From Ruegeria sp. AD91A (GTDB taxonomy: Bacteria; Pseudomonadota; Alphaproteobacteria; Rhodobacterales; Rhodobacteraceae), in the NCBI RefSeq assembly GCF_003443535.1, contig NZ_CP031947.1, positions 124,001-188,000 on the forward strand: a stretch of 64,000 nucleotides of DNA, read 5' to 3'. Each line of letters opens with the position of its first letter. Position 1 is the first letter of the stretch. Both the position numbers and the translations under genes were made by a program. Below, piece by piece: positions 7,857 to 15,870 of this stretch. The notes beneath the pieces are model-generated. The model did not search any database. It saw only the letters and a program-made list of their open reading frames with translations, and had not been told where the DNA came from.

Positions 7857-8918
7857 ATGCTCAGAGACTTTATCAAAACCGCAGCGGTGGCCACATCGCT
7901 GGTGGCGGCGTCCGCAATGGCCGCGACAGCCGCCGACTATACGCTGCGCGCAACTGCAAATTCGAACGAAAACGATGAGGATTATGATGGTCTGATCGTC
8001 TTCAAGAATTATGTCGAATCTGCCTCGAACGGCGCGATTGAAGTCGATCTGTTCATCGGCACACAGCTCTGCTCGAACGGAGCCGAATGCTTGCAGGGCG
8101 TGGCAGATGGCACAATCGACATCTACATCTCCACTTCCGGCGGTGCCTCAGGCATCTTTCCCTACGTGCAGGTTTTAGACCTGCCCTATCTGATGGCCGA
8201 TGATCGCATTGCCGAGCATGTACTGTCGGGCGACTTCACCCGTACCATGCGTGACATGGCGCTTGAGGATTCCGGTGGCGCAATCCGCCTGATGACCATC
8301 GGCAACACCGGCGGCTGGCGCAACTTTGCCAACACCCAGCGCCGGATTGCTGAGCCTGCCGATATGGAAGGTTTGAAAATCCGCACCGTGGTCGCCGATC
8401 TGCCACAGGAACTGGTCAAGGCGTTGGGCGCTTCGCCTACCCCGATCCCATGGCCGGAACTGTTCACCAGTTTCCAGACCGGTGTCGTTGAAGGATCCAA
8501 GAACGGCATCACAGACATCATGGGCATGAAATTCCCGGATGCGGGCCTGCAATATGTGACGCTGGACGGCCACGCCTATATGGGCGCACTGTGGTGGATG
8601 AACAACGCCAAGTTCCAAGAGATGCCTGAGGATATGCGTCGCGTCGTGGTCGACGGGTTCTATGCGTTGCAACAGGCCACTTTTGCTTCTCCCAAGCGCA
8701 AGTCGATTCAAGCCTATGAGGATTTCGTCGCCGGTGGCGGTGACCTCTATGTGCCGACACCCGAACAGAAAGCTGCGTTCAAAGAGGCCGCAACGCCAGT
8801 CTATGATTGGTTCCAGTCCAACGTTGCTCGTGGCGATGAGATCTTCGTTGCAATGACCGAAGCGGTTGCGGCGGCTGAGGCGGACATCAACGCCGCTCGC
8901 GATGCGGACCTGAACTAA
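7857..8918 (+). CDS. TRAP transporter substrate-binding protein (DctP-type)
   Basis: A 353-residue periplasmic protein with a Sec signal (hydrophobic residues 9-25, ending ATAADY). The conserved GLKIRT supplies the arginine that binds the ligand carboxylate or other acid in DctP proteins, and TSFQTGVVEGSKNG is the usual hinge/ligand motif. GGGAGG precedes the ATG closely. It is the last gene of the operon, before a hairpin terminator. The ligand is unknown; a sulfonated or carboxylated sugar would fit the neighbouring monooxygenase. Confidence 0.9.
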   Translation: MLRDFIKTAAVATSLVAASAMAATAADYTLRATANSNENDEDYDGLIVFKNYVESASNGAIEVDLFIGTQLCSNGAECLQGVADGTIDIYISTSGGASGIFPYVQVLDLPYLMADDRIAEHVLSGDFTRTMRDMALEDSGGAIRLMTIGNTGGWRNFANTQRRIAEPADMEGLKIRTVVADLPQELVKALGASPTPIPWPELFTSFQTGVVEGSKNGITDIMGMKFPDAGLQYVTLDGHAYMGALWWMNNAKFQEMPEDMRRVVVDGFYALQQATFASPKRKSIQAYEDFVAGGGDLYVPTPEQKAAFKEAATPVYDWFQSNVARGDEIFVAMTEAVAAAEADINAARDADLN

Positions 8919-8923
8919 ACGGA

Positions 8924-8949
8924 AGGGTCGGGCTTTACGGCCCGGCCCT
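8924..8949. terminator. Hairpin between convergent dctP and Sel1 gene
   Basis: AGGGTCGGGC and GCCCGGCCCT form a 10-bp stem (one G-U pair) with a six-base loop. It lies between two convergent stop codons and can serve both directions. No long T tract follows. Confidence 0.6.
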
Positions 8950-9419
8950 CACCGAAACGGGTACATCCACCCTTTGTAGTCATTGACGAGAACATGCGCC
9001 CTTTCGATTTGCTCCGGCGACATTTTCTTTACCACTTCCTCAAGGCTGATCGCCGCGTCGGGGTCGCCGCCAATGGCGCTGAGCGTGTACCACATATACG
9101 CACGCACCAAATCGGGCGCAGGTATTCCCAGACCCAATTCGTAGTACCAGCCAACGCCCGACTGCGCCCCCGGATGCCCCTTCATCGCGGCGCGCATATA
9201 CCATTCAAAGGCCCGTTCGTAATCCTGCTCGACCCCGAGACCCAGCCCGTACATCACGCCGATCAACTCCTCGGCCTCGGCGTTGCCCGAGCGAGCGGCT
9301 GGAAGAAGTTCCTCGCGTGCGGCTGCAAACTGTCCGGCTTCCATCATATCGCGCGCTTGCTCCAGTTCAGCCAGAGCCGGAGACGCAAAAACGCAAAGGG
9401 CAAAAACAAGCTGGCGCAT
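8949..9419 (-). CDS. Secreted Sel1-repeat (TPR-like) protein
   Basis: From the ATG at 9419 the product has 156 residues. A short signal peptide (RQLVFALCVFASPALA) is followed by Sel1-like repeats: GNAEAEELIGVMYGLGLGV, GHPGAQSGVGWYYELGLGI and a third, weaker copy around DPDAAISLEEVVKKM. The frame stays open to 9593, but 9419 is chosen for its signal peptide and an AGGAGAG ribosome site. Sel1 proteins are periplasmic scaffolds for protein-protein contacts. It starts three bases from the divergent di-haem protein gene. No specific function can be named. Confidence 0.82.
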   Translation of the reverse strand: MRQLVFALCVFASPALAELEQARDMMEAGQFAAAREELLPAARSGNAEAEELIGVMYGLGLGVEQDYERAFEWYMRAAMKGHPGAQSGVGWYYELGLGIPAPDLVRAYMWYTLSAIGGDPDAAISLEEVVKKMSPEQIERAHVLVNDYKGWMYPFR

Positions 9420-9422
9420 GGG

Positions 9423-10706
9423 ATGATTGCTCTCTCCTGGGTCGCGGCCGCTGCGGCACAGGAATTGCCGCACCCGCTGACCGATGATGACTTTATCCCC
9501 TTTGATATGGAACAGGCCGCCATCGGTCATCAACTGTTTTACGACCCGATCCTGTCCGGCAACCGCAATATTACCTGCGCCCATTGTCACCACCCGGATT
9601 TCGGCACCTCGGACGGGTTGTCGCTGGGCATAGGAGAAGGCGGACAGGGATTGGGACCGGACCGCACACCCGGCACCGGGGCCGACAGAATACGCAAACG
9701 CATCCCCCGCAACTCACCGGGCCTATGGAACCTTGGGGCCAAGGACATTCACACCGTCTTTCATGACGGCAGGCTGAGCATTTCCAACGACTACGGCAAC
9801 GGCTTCAATTCCCCGGCGCAGGAGTGGCTGCCCGAAGGCCTGAATTCTCTGCTTGCGGCACAGGCTCTGTTTCCGCTGACCTCACAATTCGAGATGGCGG
9901 GCAATGTGGCCGAAAATGAGGTCACGGGCGCGGTGCAGGATCGTATTGACAAGGGCTGGCCGATTCTGGCGAAACGCGTCCGCACCGATCCACGCTATGG
10001 TCCGGCCATCGTCGCCGCCTTTGATGAGGTCGAGACGACCGAGGACATCACTATCACGCACGTCGCCAACGCTCTGGCCGCTTTCATGGCGATTGAGTGG
10101 CGTAGCACCGACAGCCCGTTTGACCACTACCTTGCGGGCGACACGAATGCCCTTTCAACAGCACAAATGGATGGGATGAAGCTATTCTACGGCGAAGCTC
10201 GCTGCTCCACCTGCCACACCGGACCGCTCTTGTCAGATCAGAAGTTCCATGCATTGGGTTTACCACCCTTTGGGCCGGGTCGTACCCGGCAGTGGGATCC
10301 CTTCGTCCGGGATGTGGGCCGCATGGGTGAAAGCAACCGCCTGGAGGATGCTTACAGGTTCCGCACCCCGATGCTACGAAACGTTGCCCTGACCGCGCCC
10401 TATGGTCACAATGGCGCGTTCCCCGATCTTGAAAGCGTCATTCGCCATCATTTGGATCCGCAGGCAAGCCTCGACACATGGACTCCTCAAATGGCTGCAT
10501 TACCCGAGGTACCATGGTTACAAAAAACTGATTTCCTAGTTTGGGAGGACTACTATGAAATGGAGCGTCAACGCAAAAAAAATGACATTGAACCGATCCA
10601 ACTCACGGAAGTGGAAACCCAAAACCTGATTGCTTTTCTGCATTCGTTGACAGGTAGCAGCGTCGACTCGTCGAAATTCGGTGTGCCGAAGGGATTTGCT
10701 CCTTAA
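9423..10706 (+). CDS. Di-haem cytochrome c peroxidase/MauG family protein
   Basis: Two CxxCH haem sites are visible: CAHCH in NITCAHCHHPDFGTS near the N-terminus and CSTCH in EARCSTCHTGPLLSD in the second half. A later methionine-containing stretch RTPMLRNVALTAPYGHNG is typical of the bacterial CCP/MauG family. From ATG 9423 the product is 427 residues, with a short signal-like sequence (MIALSWVAAAAA) that lacks a charged n-region. A start further upstream, which would bring in several lysines, is possible because the frame is open from 8994. The protein should be periplasmic and use H2O2 or modify a partner protein. Confidence 0.82.
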   Translation: MIALSWVAAAAAQELPHPLTDDDFIPFDMEQAAIGHQLFYDPILSGNRNITCAHCHHPDFGTSDGLSLGIGEGGQGLGPDRTPGTGADRIRKRIPRNSPGLWNLGAKDIHTVFHDGRLSISNDYGNGFNSPAQEWLPEGLNSLLAAQALFPLTSQFEMAGNVAENEVTGAVQDRIDKGWPILAKRVRTDPRYGPAIVAAFDEVETTEDITITHVANALAAFMAIEWRSTDSPFDHYLAGDTNALSTAQMDGMKLFYGEARCSTCHTGPLLSDQKFHALGLPPFGPGRTRQWDPFVRDVGRMGESNRLEDAYRFRTPMLRNVALTAPYGHNGAFPDLESVIRHHLDPQASLDTWTPQMAALPEVPWLQKTDFLVWEDYYEMERQRKKNDIEPIQLTEVETQNLIAFLHSLTGSSVDSSKFGVPKGFAP

Positions 10707-11109
10707 TCATCCCTCATATCATCAAGATACGGCCAGAGAAATCGCATCCTGCCGTCCTTCTTGACTCTCCCTTCTGACGCGAGCGTGGAATGAAGTGATC
10801 CGTAGAAAGAAAGTCTCTGTAGAGCGGCGCGAAACAAAAAATACTCACTTCTGATATGGTATCGGACCGATTAAATCTGACAAGACAAACATCAGTATCT
10901 GGGGCGCTGTTCTTGAGGGCGGCATATTTCCGTTACCATATGAATTCAATCTCGACCGCGCGTCCTTATCGCCACCCCCGGATACGAAAAACCACCAACA
11001 AAGCCGTCATACGCACTTGCTGATCTATCGGGTATCGATCAGGAAAGCATACTGGTGGGATGCTCTTGTTGCGCTTCGCATTTCGTTGCGGTGTATTGCT
11101 GTAAAACAA
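10707..11109. other. Spacer between the di-haem gene and the genomic island
   Basis: Four hundred bases without a supported gene. Open frames are short and without motifs. Base composition is lower in GC than the flanking genes. It is the chromosomal side of the left island junction. Confidence 0.5.
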
Positions 11110-11129
11110 AAGGCCCCGTCAGGGGCCTT
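11110..11129 (-). terminator. Original tRNA-Pro terminator, now stranded at left island junction
   Basis: On the minus strand AAGGCCCC-TGAC-GGGGCCTT is followed by TTGTTTTA, a good intrinsic terminator. It stands at the same distance from the repeated tRNA 3' end as the terminator at 22986-23005 stands from the intact tRNA. This suggests it ended the tRNA-Pro transcript before the island inserted. Confidence 0.7.
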
Positions 11130-11134
11130 ATTTT

Positions 11135-11183
11135 ATTGGTCGGAGTGAGAGGATTCGAACCTCCGACCCCTGCCTCCCGAAGA
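11135..11183. repeat. Left attachment site: 49-bp copy of tRNA-Pro 3' part
   Basis: This stretch is identical over 49 bases to 23011-23059 and covers the CCA end, T arm, variable region and the 3' side of the anticodon stem plus anticodon (minus-strand sense). Beyond 11183 the sequence departs from a tRNA (tcggtg in place of cagtgc). It is the duplicated half created by site-specific integration into the tRNA. Confidence 0.92.
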
Positions 11184-11319
11184 TCGGTGCAGGTGGCCAA
11201 GTTATTGATTTTTGGTCAAAGGAGCCCTGTTTTTCAGGCTGCTTTGCCAAGCAAACCAACTAAGATACGGTTCGACAGGTTCATTGAACCTGAGAGCACT
11301 GTCTACATGCGCGTTAATC

Positions 11320-12336
11320 CTACAGTTCCCGTAACAGCTGCTGCGTTTTCGGCATGCGGTCCAGGCTGGCCTCAATCCTAGAACGCCACTTGGGGCCACG
11401 AGAGAGTGCATCTTCGTAGGCGTCATTCAATTCATCCGGCCGATCCTGAGCAAGCACCTCGACTAGAAACGCGGCCTGTCGTCTGTCCTTTTCTGCTTTG
11501 AGGGCATTTTCACCGGGACGACGACGGTCCGCGACAATCAACTTGTGGATGGCATAGCGTTCTGGCTGCGGGATTTGCACCAAAACGCCACTCCGGTAGG
11601 TTACAGCAGCGTTGATTGGCTCCGCGATAAGGTAGTTCAGATGGTGCAGCCCTTGCGCATCCACTCCCAAAGCGGGCAGTTCGCGCACATCCTCATCCTC
11701 ACCAAATGATGGAGTGAGGAATTCTATAAGCGTGTCGCCTCGTGTCTGTTTCCAACGCCAGGTGCGTCCGGCCGTGAGACTGGGCTGCGCCATGAAGTCG
11801 AAATCGCGGAACACATCTTCCAGCGGTGGTGATGCAGTGTCCTCCAGCACCAGCGACAACCTAGAAAAGCTGGCGATGTCGATGTCATCCGTGTGAGCGG
11901 TCATATCCATGTCGAAACGCACACCCAATTCACCTTCGTAGAGGCGGAAGGCGTGGGTCCCCACTATGGTGCCGCCTAGACGAAATACGCCGGACGTTGC
12001 CATCGCAGAGAGCAGGCTGCCGGTGGCAGCGTCCAGACCCAGGAAACCTTCTGCTCTTAGGAGCCGCACGAGGCGCGCCCGGTTGCGGCGGCGGTCTTCC
12101 TGTTGGGCTTTCAAAGTTTTGTGCTGTTCCAGCCGGCCGCGCAGTTCCTCACAATCTTCTCCCAGGTAGTGCTTTTTGACATCGGAACCGACCCGGTAGG
12201 TGTCATACCAGTAGGTCCTGTCGTTGCGTTCGACTCGTGTGGGGGTGCCCCGGATGTCCGAATCGGAATCGTCTCGCAGTGAACGCAGGAGATCGTGATA
12301 AGCGGCATGTGCTATGGATGAATGGCGCGTGAACAT
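11320..12336 (-). CDS. Nucleotidyltransferase-fold protein (GSU2403/NTP_transf_8-like)
   Basis: From ATG 12336 the product has 338 residues; a TTG at 12357 is the other candidate start. The central part reads IVGTHAFRLYEGELG then TDDIDIA, the G-[ST]...DxDxx arrangement of the DNA polymerase beta-like nucleotidyltransferase active site. The charged N-terminal part (EELRGRLEQHKTLKAQQEDR) is likely coiled-coil, and the C-terminus is helical. I recognise it as the GSU2403-like family, whose reaction is unknown. Related folds act as toxins or tRNA/protein nucleotidylation enzymes. It follows yhaN on the same strand with an 87-bp gap that contains a perfect palindrome, so it may be separately regulated. 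Confidence 0.75.
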   Translation of the reverse strand: MFTRHSSIAHAAYHDLLRSLRDDSDSDIRGTPTRVERNDRTYWYDTYRVGSDVKKHYLGEDCEELRGRLEQHKTLKAQQEDRRRNRARLVRLLRAEGFLGLDAATGSLLSAMATSGVFRLGGTIVGTHAFRLYEGELGVRFDMDMTAHTDDIDIASFSRLSLVLEDTASPPLEDVFRDFDFMAQPSLTAGRTWRWKQTRGDTLIEFLTPSFGEDEDVRELPALGVDAQGLHHLNYLIAEPINAAVTYRSGVLVQIPQPERYAIHKLIVADRRRPGENALKAEKDRRQAAFLVEVLAQDRPDELNDAYEDALSRGPKWRSRIEASLDRMPKTQQLLREL

Positions 12337-12366
12337 CTTGGCTTCCACTGTGCTCAACGGATTTTA

Positions 12367-12399
12367 TTTTTGTTGAACATAACATATGTTCAACAAAAA
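12367..12399. promoter_or_regulatory. Perfect 15-bp palindrome, putative operator upstream of nucleotidyltransferase gene
   Basis: TTTTTGTTGAACATA and TATGTTCAACAAAAA are exact inverted repeats separated by three bases. A third half-site, TGTTGAACA, lies at 12406-12414. The site stands 30 bp before the nucleotidyltransferase ATG, where a repressor of that gene would bind. As an AT-rich structure it could also end yhaN transcription, but the third half-site favours a protein-binding site. Confidence 0.6.
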
Positions 12400-12423
12400 A
12401 TAAAGATGTTGAACACCACGCTT

Positions 12424-15400
12424 TTAGCCCTGTAACTCGTGAATACACACAGATGGGCATATATTTCTCGCGATGTCGCAGAGATGCGCGTGATGAGTCA
12501 GGTAGATCACCTGGCCGCTTTTGCTCATCTCAGCTAGCAGGCCGAAGGCCTCGGCGGTGCGATCGTCGTCGAAGCTTTCCATGATGTCATCGGCAATGAA
12601 CGGCACTGGGCCGTTGTTGCGAGCAAACTCGTGGTAGCCTGCAATGCGTAGCGCAAGGTAGAGCTGAGCACGGGTGCCGTCTGAGAGTTGGTCAGCCTGT
12701 TTCGAGCCACCCCCAGCGGCCAGCGCCACCAATACTTCGCGGGAACCATCCGGCTGTGCGGCGAGGCCGGAATAGCGGTCCCGCGACATGATGCGGAAGG
12801 CTTCTGATGCGCGTTCGAGCATACCGCTGCGGTGAGTGTCACGATAGCTCCTGAGAGCGGCTTCGACTGCCAAGAGCCCCAAACGCTGCCGTAGGTGGCG
12901 CCGGGCGCCGTCCTCAATCTCAAGCAACAATGTCTGGCGTTGTTCTTCCAGACGGGCAACTGCGTCATCGCCACCGACCGCTTCGACGGCGTCTTCCGCC
13001 TTGCGAAAGTCGTCCTGTGCTTCTTCCTGTGCTGAGCGCAGGGTTTTCAAATCGGTCCGCAGGCTGTCAGCGCGTGCGGCGAGCGCATCGGCATCTAGAT
13101 CACGCAGTTGCGCACGTGCTTTTTCGACTGTATCGCATCGCATTCCTGCACAGAGGTCTTCGGTCAGTTCGCGCTGAGTTTCACGCAGTTTCGACAGTTC
13201 CCCTGCTCGCGTGAGCGCATCGCGCGCTTCGGCCCAAACGTCGACTTCAAAGTGACGGGAAAACTCGACGGTCCGATTGCGATGAATCTCGGCTTCCTCT
13301 TCCAACTCCGAGAGGGCTTGTGTGGCCGTCGTCAAACGATCTGAGAGGTTGGCTCGCTGATCTTCGCGGCTCTCCGCTGCGCGCTGTCGCCGGGTGATGT
13401 CACGCCACAGATCAGTCGCTGGCAGATCGGAAGGCATTTCGAGGCGAACCGCCAAATCGCGAGCCTCTTTTTCAAACCTTTCGCGGTTGGATTGCATGGT
13501 CGTTATCCGGTGGGTCAGTTCACCGATGCGGTCCTGATGTTCACGTAGTTGGTCGAGCTCTTCGAGGATCGCACGCATCTCGTCGACAGCGGGTGGCGCG
13601 TCAGCCATCCAAGTGTCGGCACAGGCGGCTTCCCACTCCACCTGCCATGCGGCGCGCGCGTCGTCTGCCTCTAGTTTGTTGCGCTCACGTCTGGTCAGGT
13701 TCTGGCGGGCCTCGGCTTCGGTCTCGCTCAAAGCCTCAACCTTAGACACTTGGTCCAAGAGAGATTGAGCGGTTTCAAGGGCTAGGGCCAGGCTCGTATC
13801 TTTGGGTATTGCGCGGCCCGCCTGTGCGAAAGCGTTCGAAATATCCAAACGAGCCTGGGCGACGATTTGCACGCGCCGGGCAAGATCGCGCGCCTTGTCA
13901 TCGTGCTTGACCTGGGCATCCTGTGCTATGTCGAGCTTGTCGAGCCAAGCGCGGAAAGTTGGCAGGTCGATGTCGGTGGGGAGTGCGGGGGAGACCTTGG
14001 CAGCGATTCCGGCAAGCCGTTTCGCCAGGTTTTTGCGCCGCTCCCTGGCCTCGGCCGATTTCACTTTGGCAGCTTCAACTTGTTGGTGGGCTTCGACCAA
14101 CGCACGCTCGGCCTCGGCAGTCTTTTCGGCATGGGCGCGCTGATCCGCAAGGGTGGCGGTCACCTGGTCGTCGAGGCGCATCGCAACCTCAAAGCACTCT
14201 GCTGTTTTGTCCGTCAGATCCGCACGGTGGCGGGACCATTCTAATTCCCGACGTGTTCGCACTTGAGCTGCCTCTTCCAGAGTAACTACGGCAGTTGTTC
14301 CGACTGCATCGCGTCGAGCGAGAGCTTGGGTCACAGCGTGTTCTAGTTGCTCCAGCCAATCATCCGCCCGGTCGATCGCCCTATCAGCCTCGGCGATTTC
14401 CGCGTCCAGTTGCTCAAGAGCGGCGTCGTCTGGCGGAGTCAAACTCGCCAGTTCATCGTTGTTTCCCGTCCAGGGCGAAAGCGTAGACAGGGCTGATTTC
14501 AAACGCGCTTCCTTCTCTTCAAGCTCGGTGCTTACACGGTCGTGAGCGCCGACAGGATCGTCGCGGCGAAGATTTTGCACCAAACCGGCCAGCCCACCCA
14601 AATTTGACACGCTGCCTCCAGCCTTACTTAAACGCCGCTCAGCGCGCTCGAGGCCATCTTTAGCAAGCTGCAATTCTCTAGTCGCAGAATCGCACGCGGT
14701 TTCCACACCAGAACTTTTTTCGATCAGCGCGCGCAGGCGCCCCAGGCTTCTTGCCTCGGGCAACAGCTTGGTCGGATCCGCCCCGACGTGCCCCAGTCGA
14801 GACAGGCAATCATTAACTGCTGCGGCCCTAGCATCGAGCTCTCCCCGCCGTTTGGGCAAGTCCTCCACCGCGGTGTCATGGGCCGATTTCAATTGTTCCG
14901 CCGCCTCGATGTCCTCGCGTGCTTTCAGAACCACCCCGTCGGGTGGGAGGTCGTTCAATTCGGCTACCAACCCTGCCACAGTCTTTTTCGCGGCCTCAAG
15001 CCGGGTGGCAATGGCGGTCTCCCTGCGGTCAAGTTCGGGAAGTTCGGCGAGCCATCCCTCTGGAGGTTCTGGTAGCGAACCGTAACTGGCGATCTCCGCC
15101 TCTAGACGGTCCAGCCGCGGCAAAAGCGGTAGTGCTGCGATGTGGCGGTCGGTCTCGATTACATCGGTCTGTGCAGCTTCTGCCGCCTCGCGCGCCTTGT
15201 GCCGGGCATCTTTGGTCCGATCGCATTCAGTTGATAGGCGAGCATACTCGGAAGCAGCAGTGTCCAATTCCTTAATCTGCCTTCCCAAGTCGTCGTAGGC
15301 GGCACAAAGATCGCGCAACGCACCCTTGCGTCCGGTCCTGTTCAGGAACCCCTCTGACTCTGCATTCAATTCGTCCAACTGCGCCGCCAAATCGGTCATC

Positions 15401-15867
15401 CCCGCGCTTGCCTGAAAAAGCAACTCACCGAGATCCCCCTTGCTGGCAAGGATGCTTTCGCCTCCTTCATCCAGGGTCTGTCGATTGAGTGAGAACATCG
15501 CCGCATAGGATGTGCGGTCGAGTCCTCGCAGACCGCCATGCAGCAGCGCTTCACCCAGCGGTTCACCGCTGGCGTCGAGCAGAGAATTGTCACGTTTCTT
15601 GACCCGAAGCAGTTCATGCGTCTGCCCGTCGATTTCTAGCACGGCCCCCAACTGCATCGACTGATAGGGGTGAATGAATCCCATGCTGCTTCGCACGGGG
15701 ATCTGGAACAGCATGTCCAGCCAACCTTCGAGCAGGGTGGATTTCCCAGCTTCGTTTGCGCCGTAGATCACGTGCAGGTCGGGGTCACCGGGTGTTTGGA
15801 CGGGAAACGAAAGGCTCAGATCAGTGAACTTGCCAAAACGGGTGAGGTCGAGCCGGTTCAATCGCAT
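12424..15867 (-). CDS. YhaN-like SMC/Rad50-type AAA ATPase
   Basis: The 1147-residue protein has an N-terminal ATPase lobe with Walker A GANEAGKST at 36-44. Very long coiled-coil arms follow (about 170-1000, rich in A, E, R, L and D). The C-terminal lobe carries the YhaN-type signature LSDGTRAQLYLALRIA near 1060, Walker B PFIADDIMESFDDD near 1095 and a final H-loop VIYLTHHAHLCDIAR. This is the SbcC/Rad50 architecture in its YhaN version. It starts three bases after the stop of the nuclease gene, so the two form one transcript and should assemble like SbcCD/Mre11-Rad50 on DNA ends. Its place in a mobile island suggests defence or island maintenance more than core repair. Confidence 0.88.
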   Translation of the reverse strand: MRLNRLDLTRFGKFTDLSLSFPVQTPGDPDLHVIYGANEAGKSTLLEGWLDMLFQIPVRSSMGFIHPYQSMQLGAVLEIDGQTHELLRVKKRDNSLLDASGEPLGEALLHGGLRGLDRTSYAAMFSLNRQTLDEGGESILASKGDLGELLFQASAGMTDLAAQLDELNAESEGFLNRTGRKGALRDLCAAYDDLGRQIKELDTAASEYARLSTECDRTKDARHKAREAAEAAQTDVIETDRHIAALPLLPRLDRLEAEIASYGSLPEPPEGWLAELPELDRRETAIATRLEAAKKTVAGLVAELNDLPPDGVVLKAREDIEAAEQLKSAHDTAVEDLPKRRGELDARAAAVNDCLSRLGHVGADPTKLLPEARSLGRLRALIEKSSGVETACDSATRELQLAKDGLERAERRLSKAGGSVSNLGGLAGLVQNLRRDDPVGAHDRVSTELEEKEARLKSALSTLSPWTGNNDELASLTPPDDAALEQLDAEIAEADRAIDRADDWLEQLEHAVTQALARRDAVGTTAVVTLEEAAQVRTRRELEWSRHRADLTDKTAECFEVAMRLDDQVTATLADQRAHAEKTAEAERALVEAHQQVEAAKVKSAEARERRKNLAKRLAGIAAKVSPALPTDIDLPTFRAWLDKLDIAQDAQVKHDDKARDLARRVQIVAQARLDISNAFAQAGRAIPKDTSLALALETAQSLLDQVSKVEALSETEAEARQNLTRRERNKLEADDARAAWQVEWEAACADTWMADAPPAVDEMRAILEELDQLREHQDRIGELTHRITTMQSNRERFEKEARDLAVRLEMPSDLPATDLWRDITRRQRAAESREDQRANLSDRLTTATQALSELEEEAEIHRNRTVEFSRHFEVDVWAEARDALTRAGELSKLRETQRELTEDLCAGMRCDTVEKARAQLRDLDADALAARADSLRTDLKTLRSAQEEAQDDFRKAEDAVEAVGGDDAVARLEEQRQTLLLEIEDGARRHLRQRLGLLAVEAALRSYRDTHRSGMLERASEAFRIMSRDRYSGLAAQPDGSREVLVALAAGGGSKQADQLSDGTRAQLYLALRIAGYHEFARNNGPVPFIADDIMESFDDDRTAEAFGLLAEMSKSGQVIYLTHHAHLCDIARNICPSVCIHELQG

Positions 15868-15870
15868 CGC

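Noticed and set aside
8994..9422. N-terminal extension of the di-haem protein
   Set aside because: The open frame upstream of 9423 is antisense to the Sel1 gene and its translation looks like a shadow; only the last few codons could be real.
11055..11381. 108-codon plus-strand frame over the left att site
   Set aside because: It runs through a terminator and a tRNA fragment and has no ribosome site; not a gene.
12367..12399. Rho-independent terminator of yhaN
   Set aside because: The stem is AT-rich and a third half-site follows outside the hairpin, so an operator is more likely; not fully excluded.
13802..15275. Several plus-strand frames of 90-125 codons
   Set aside because: All are shadows of the long YhaN coding sequence, whose motifs are clear on the minus strand.
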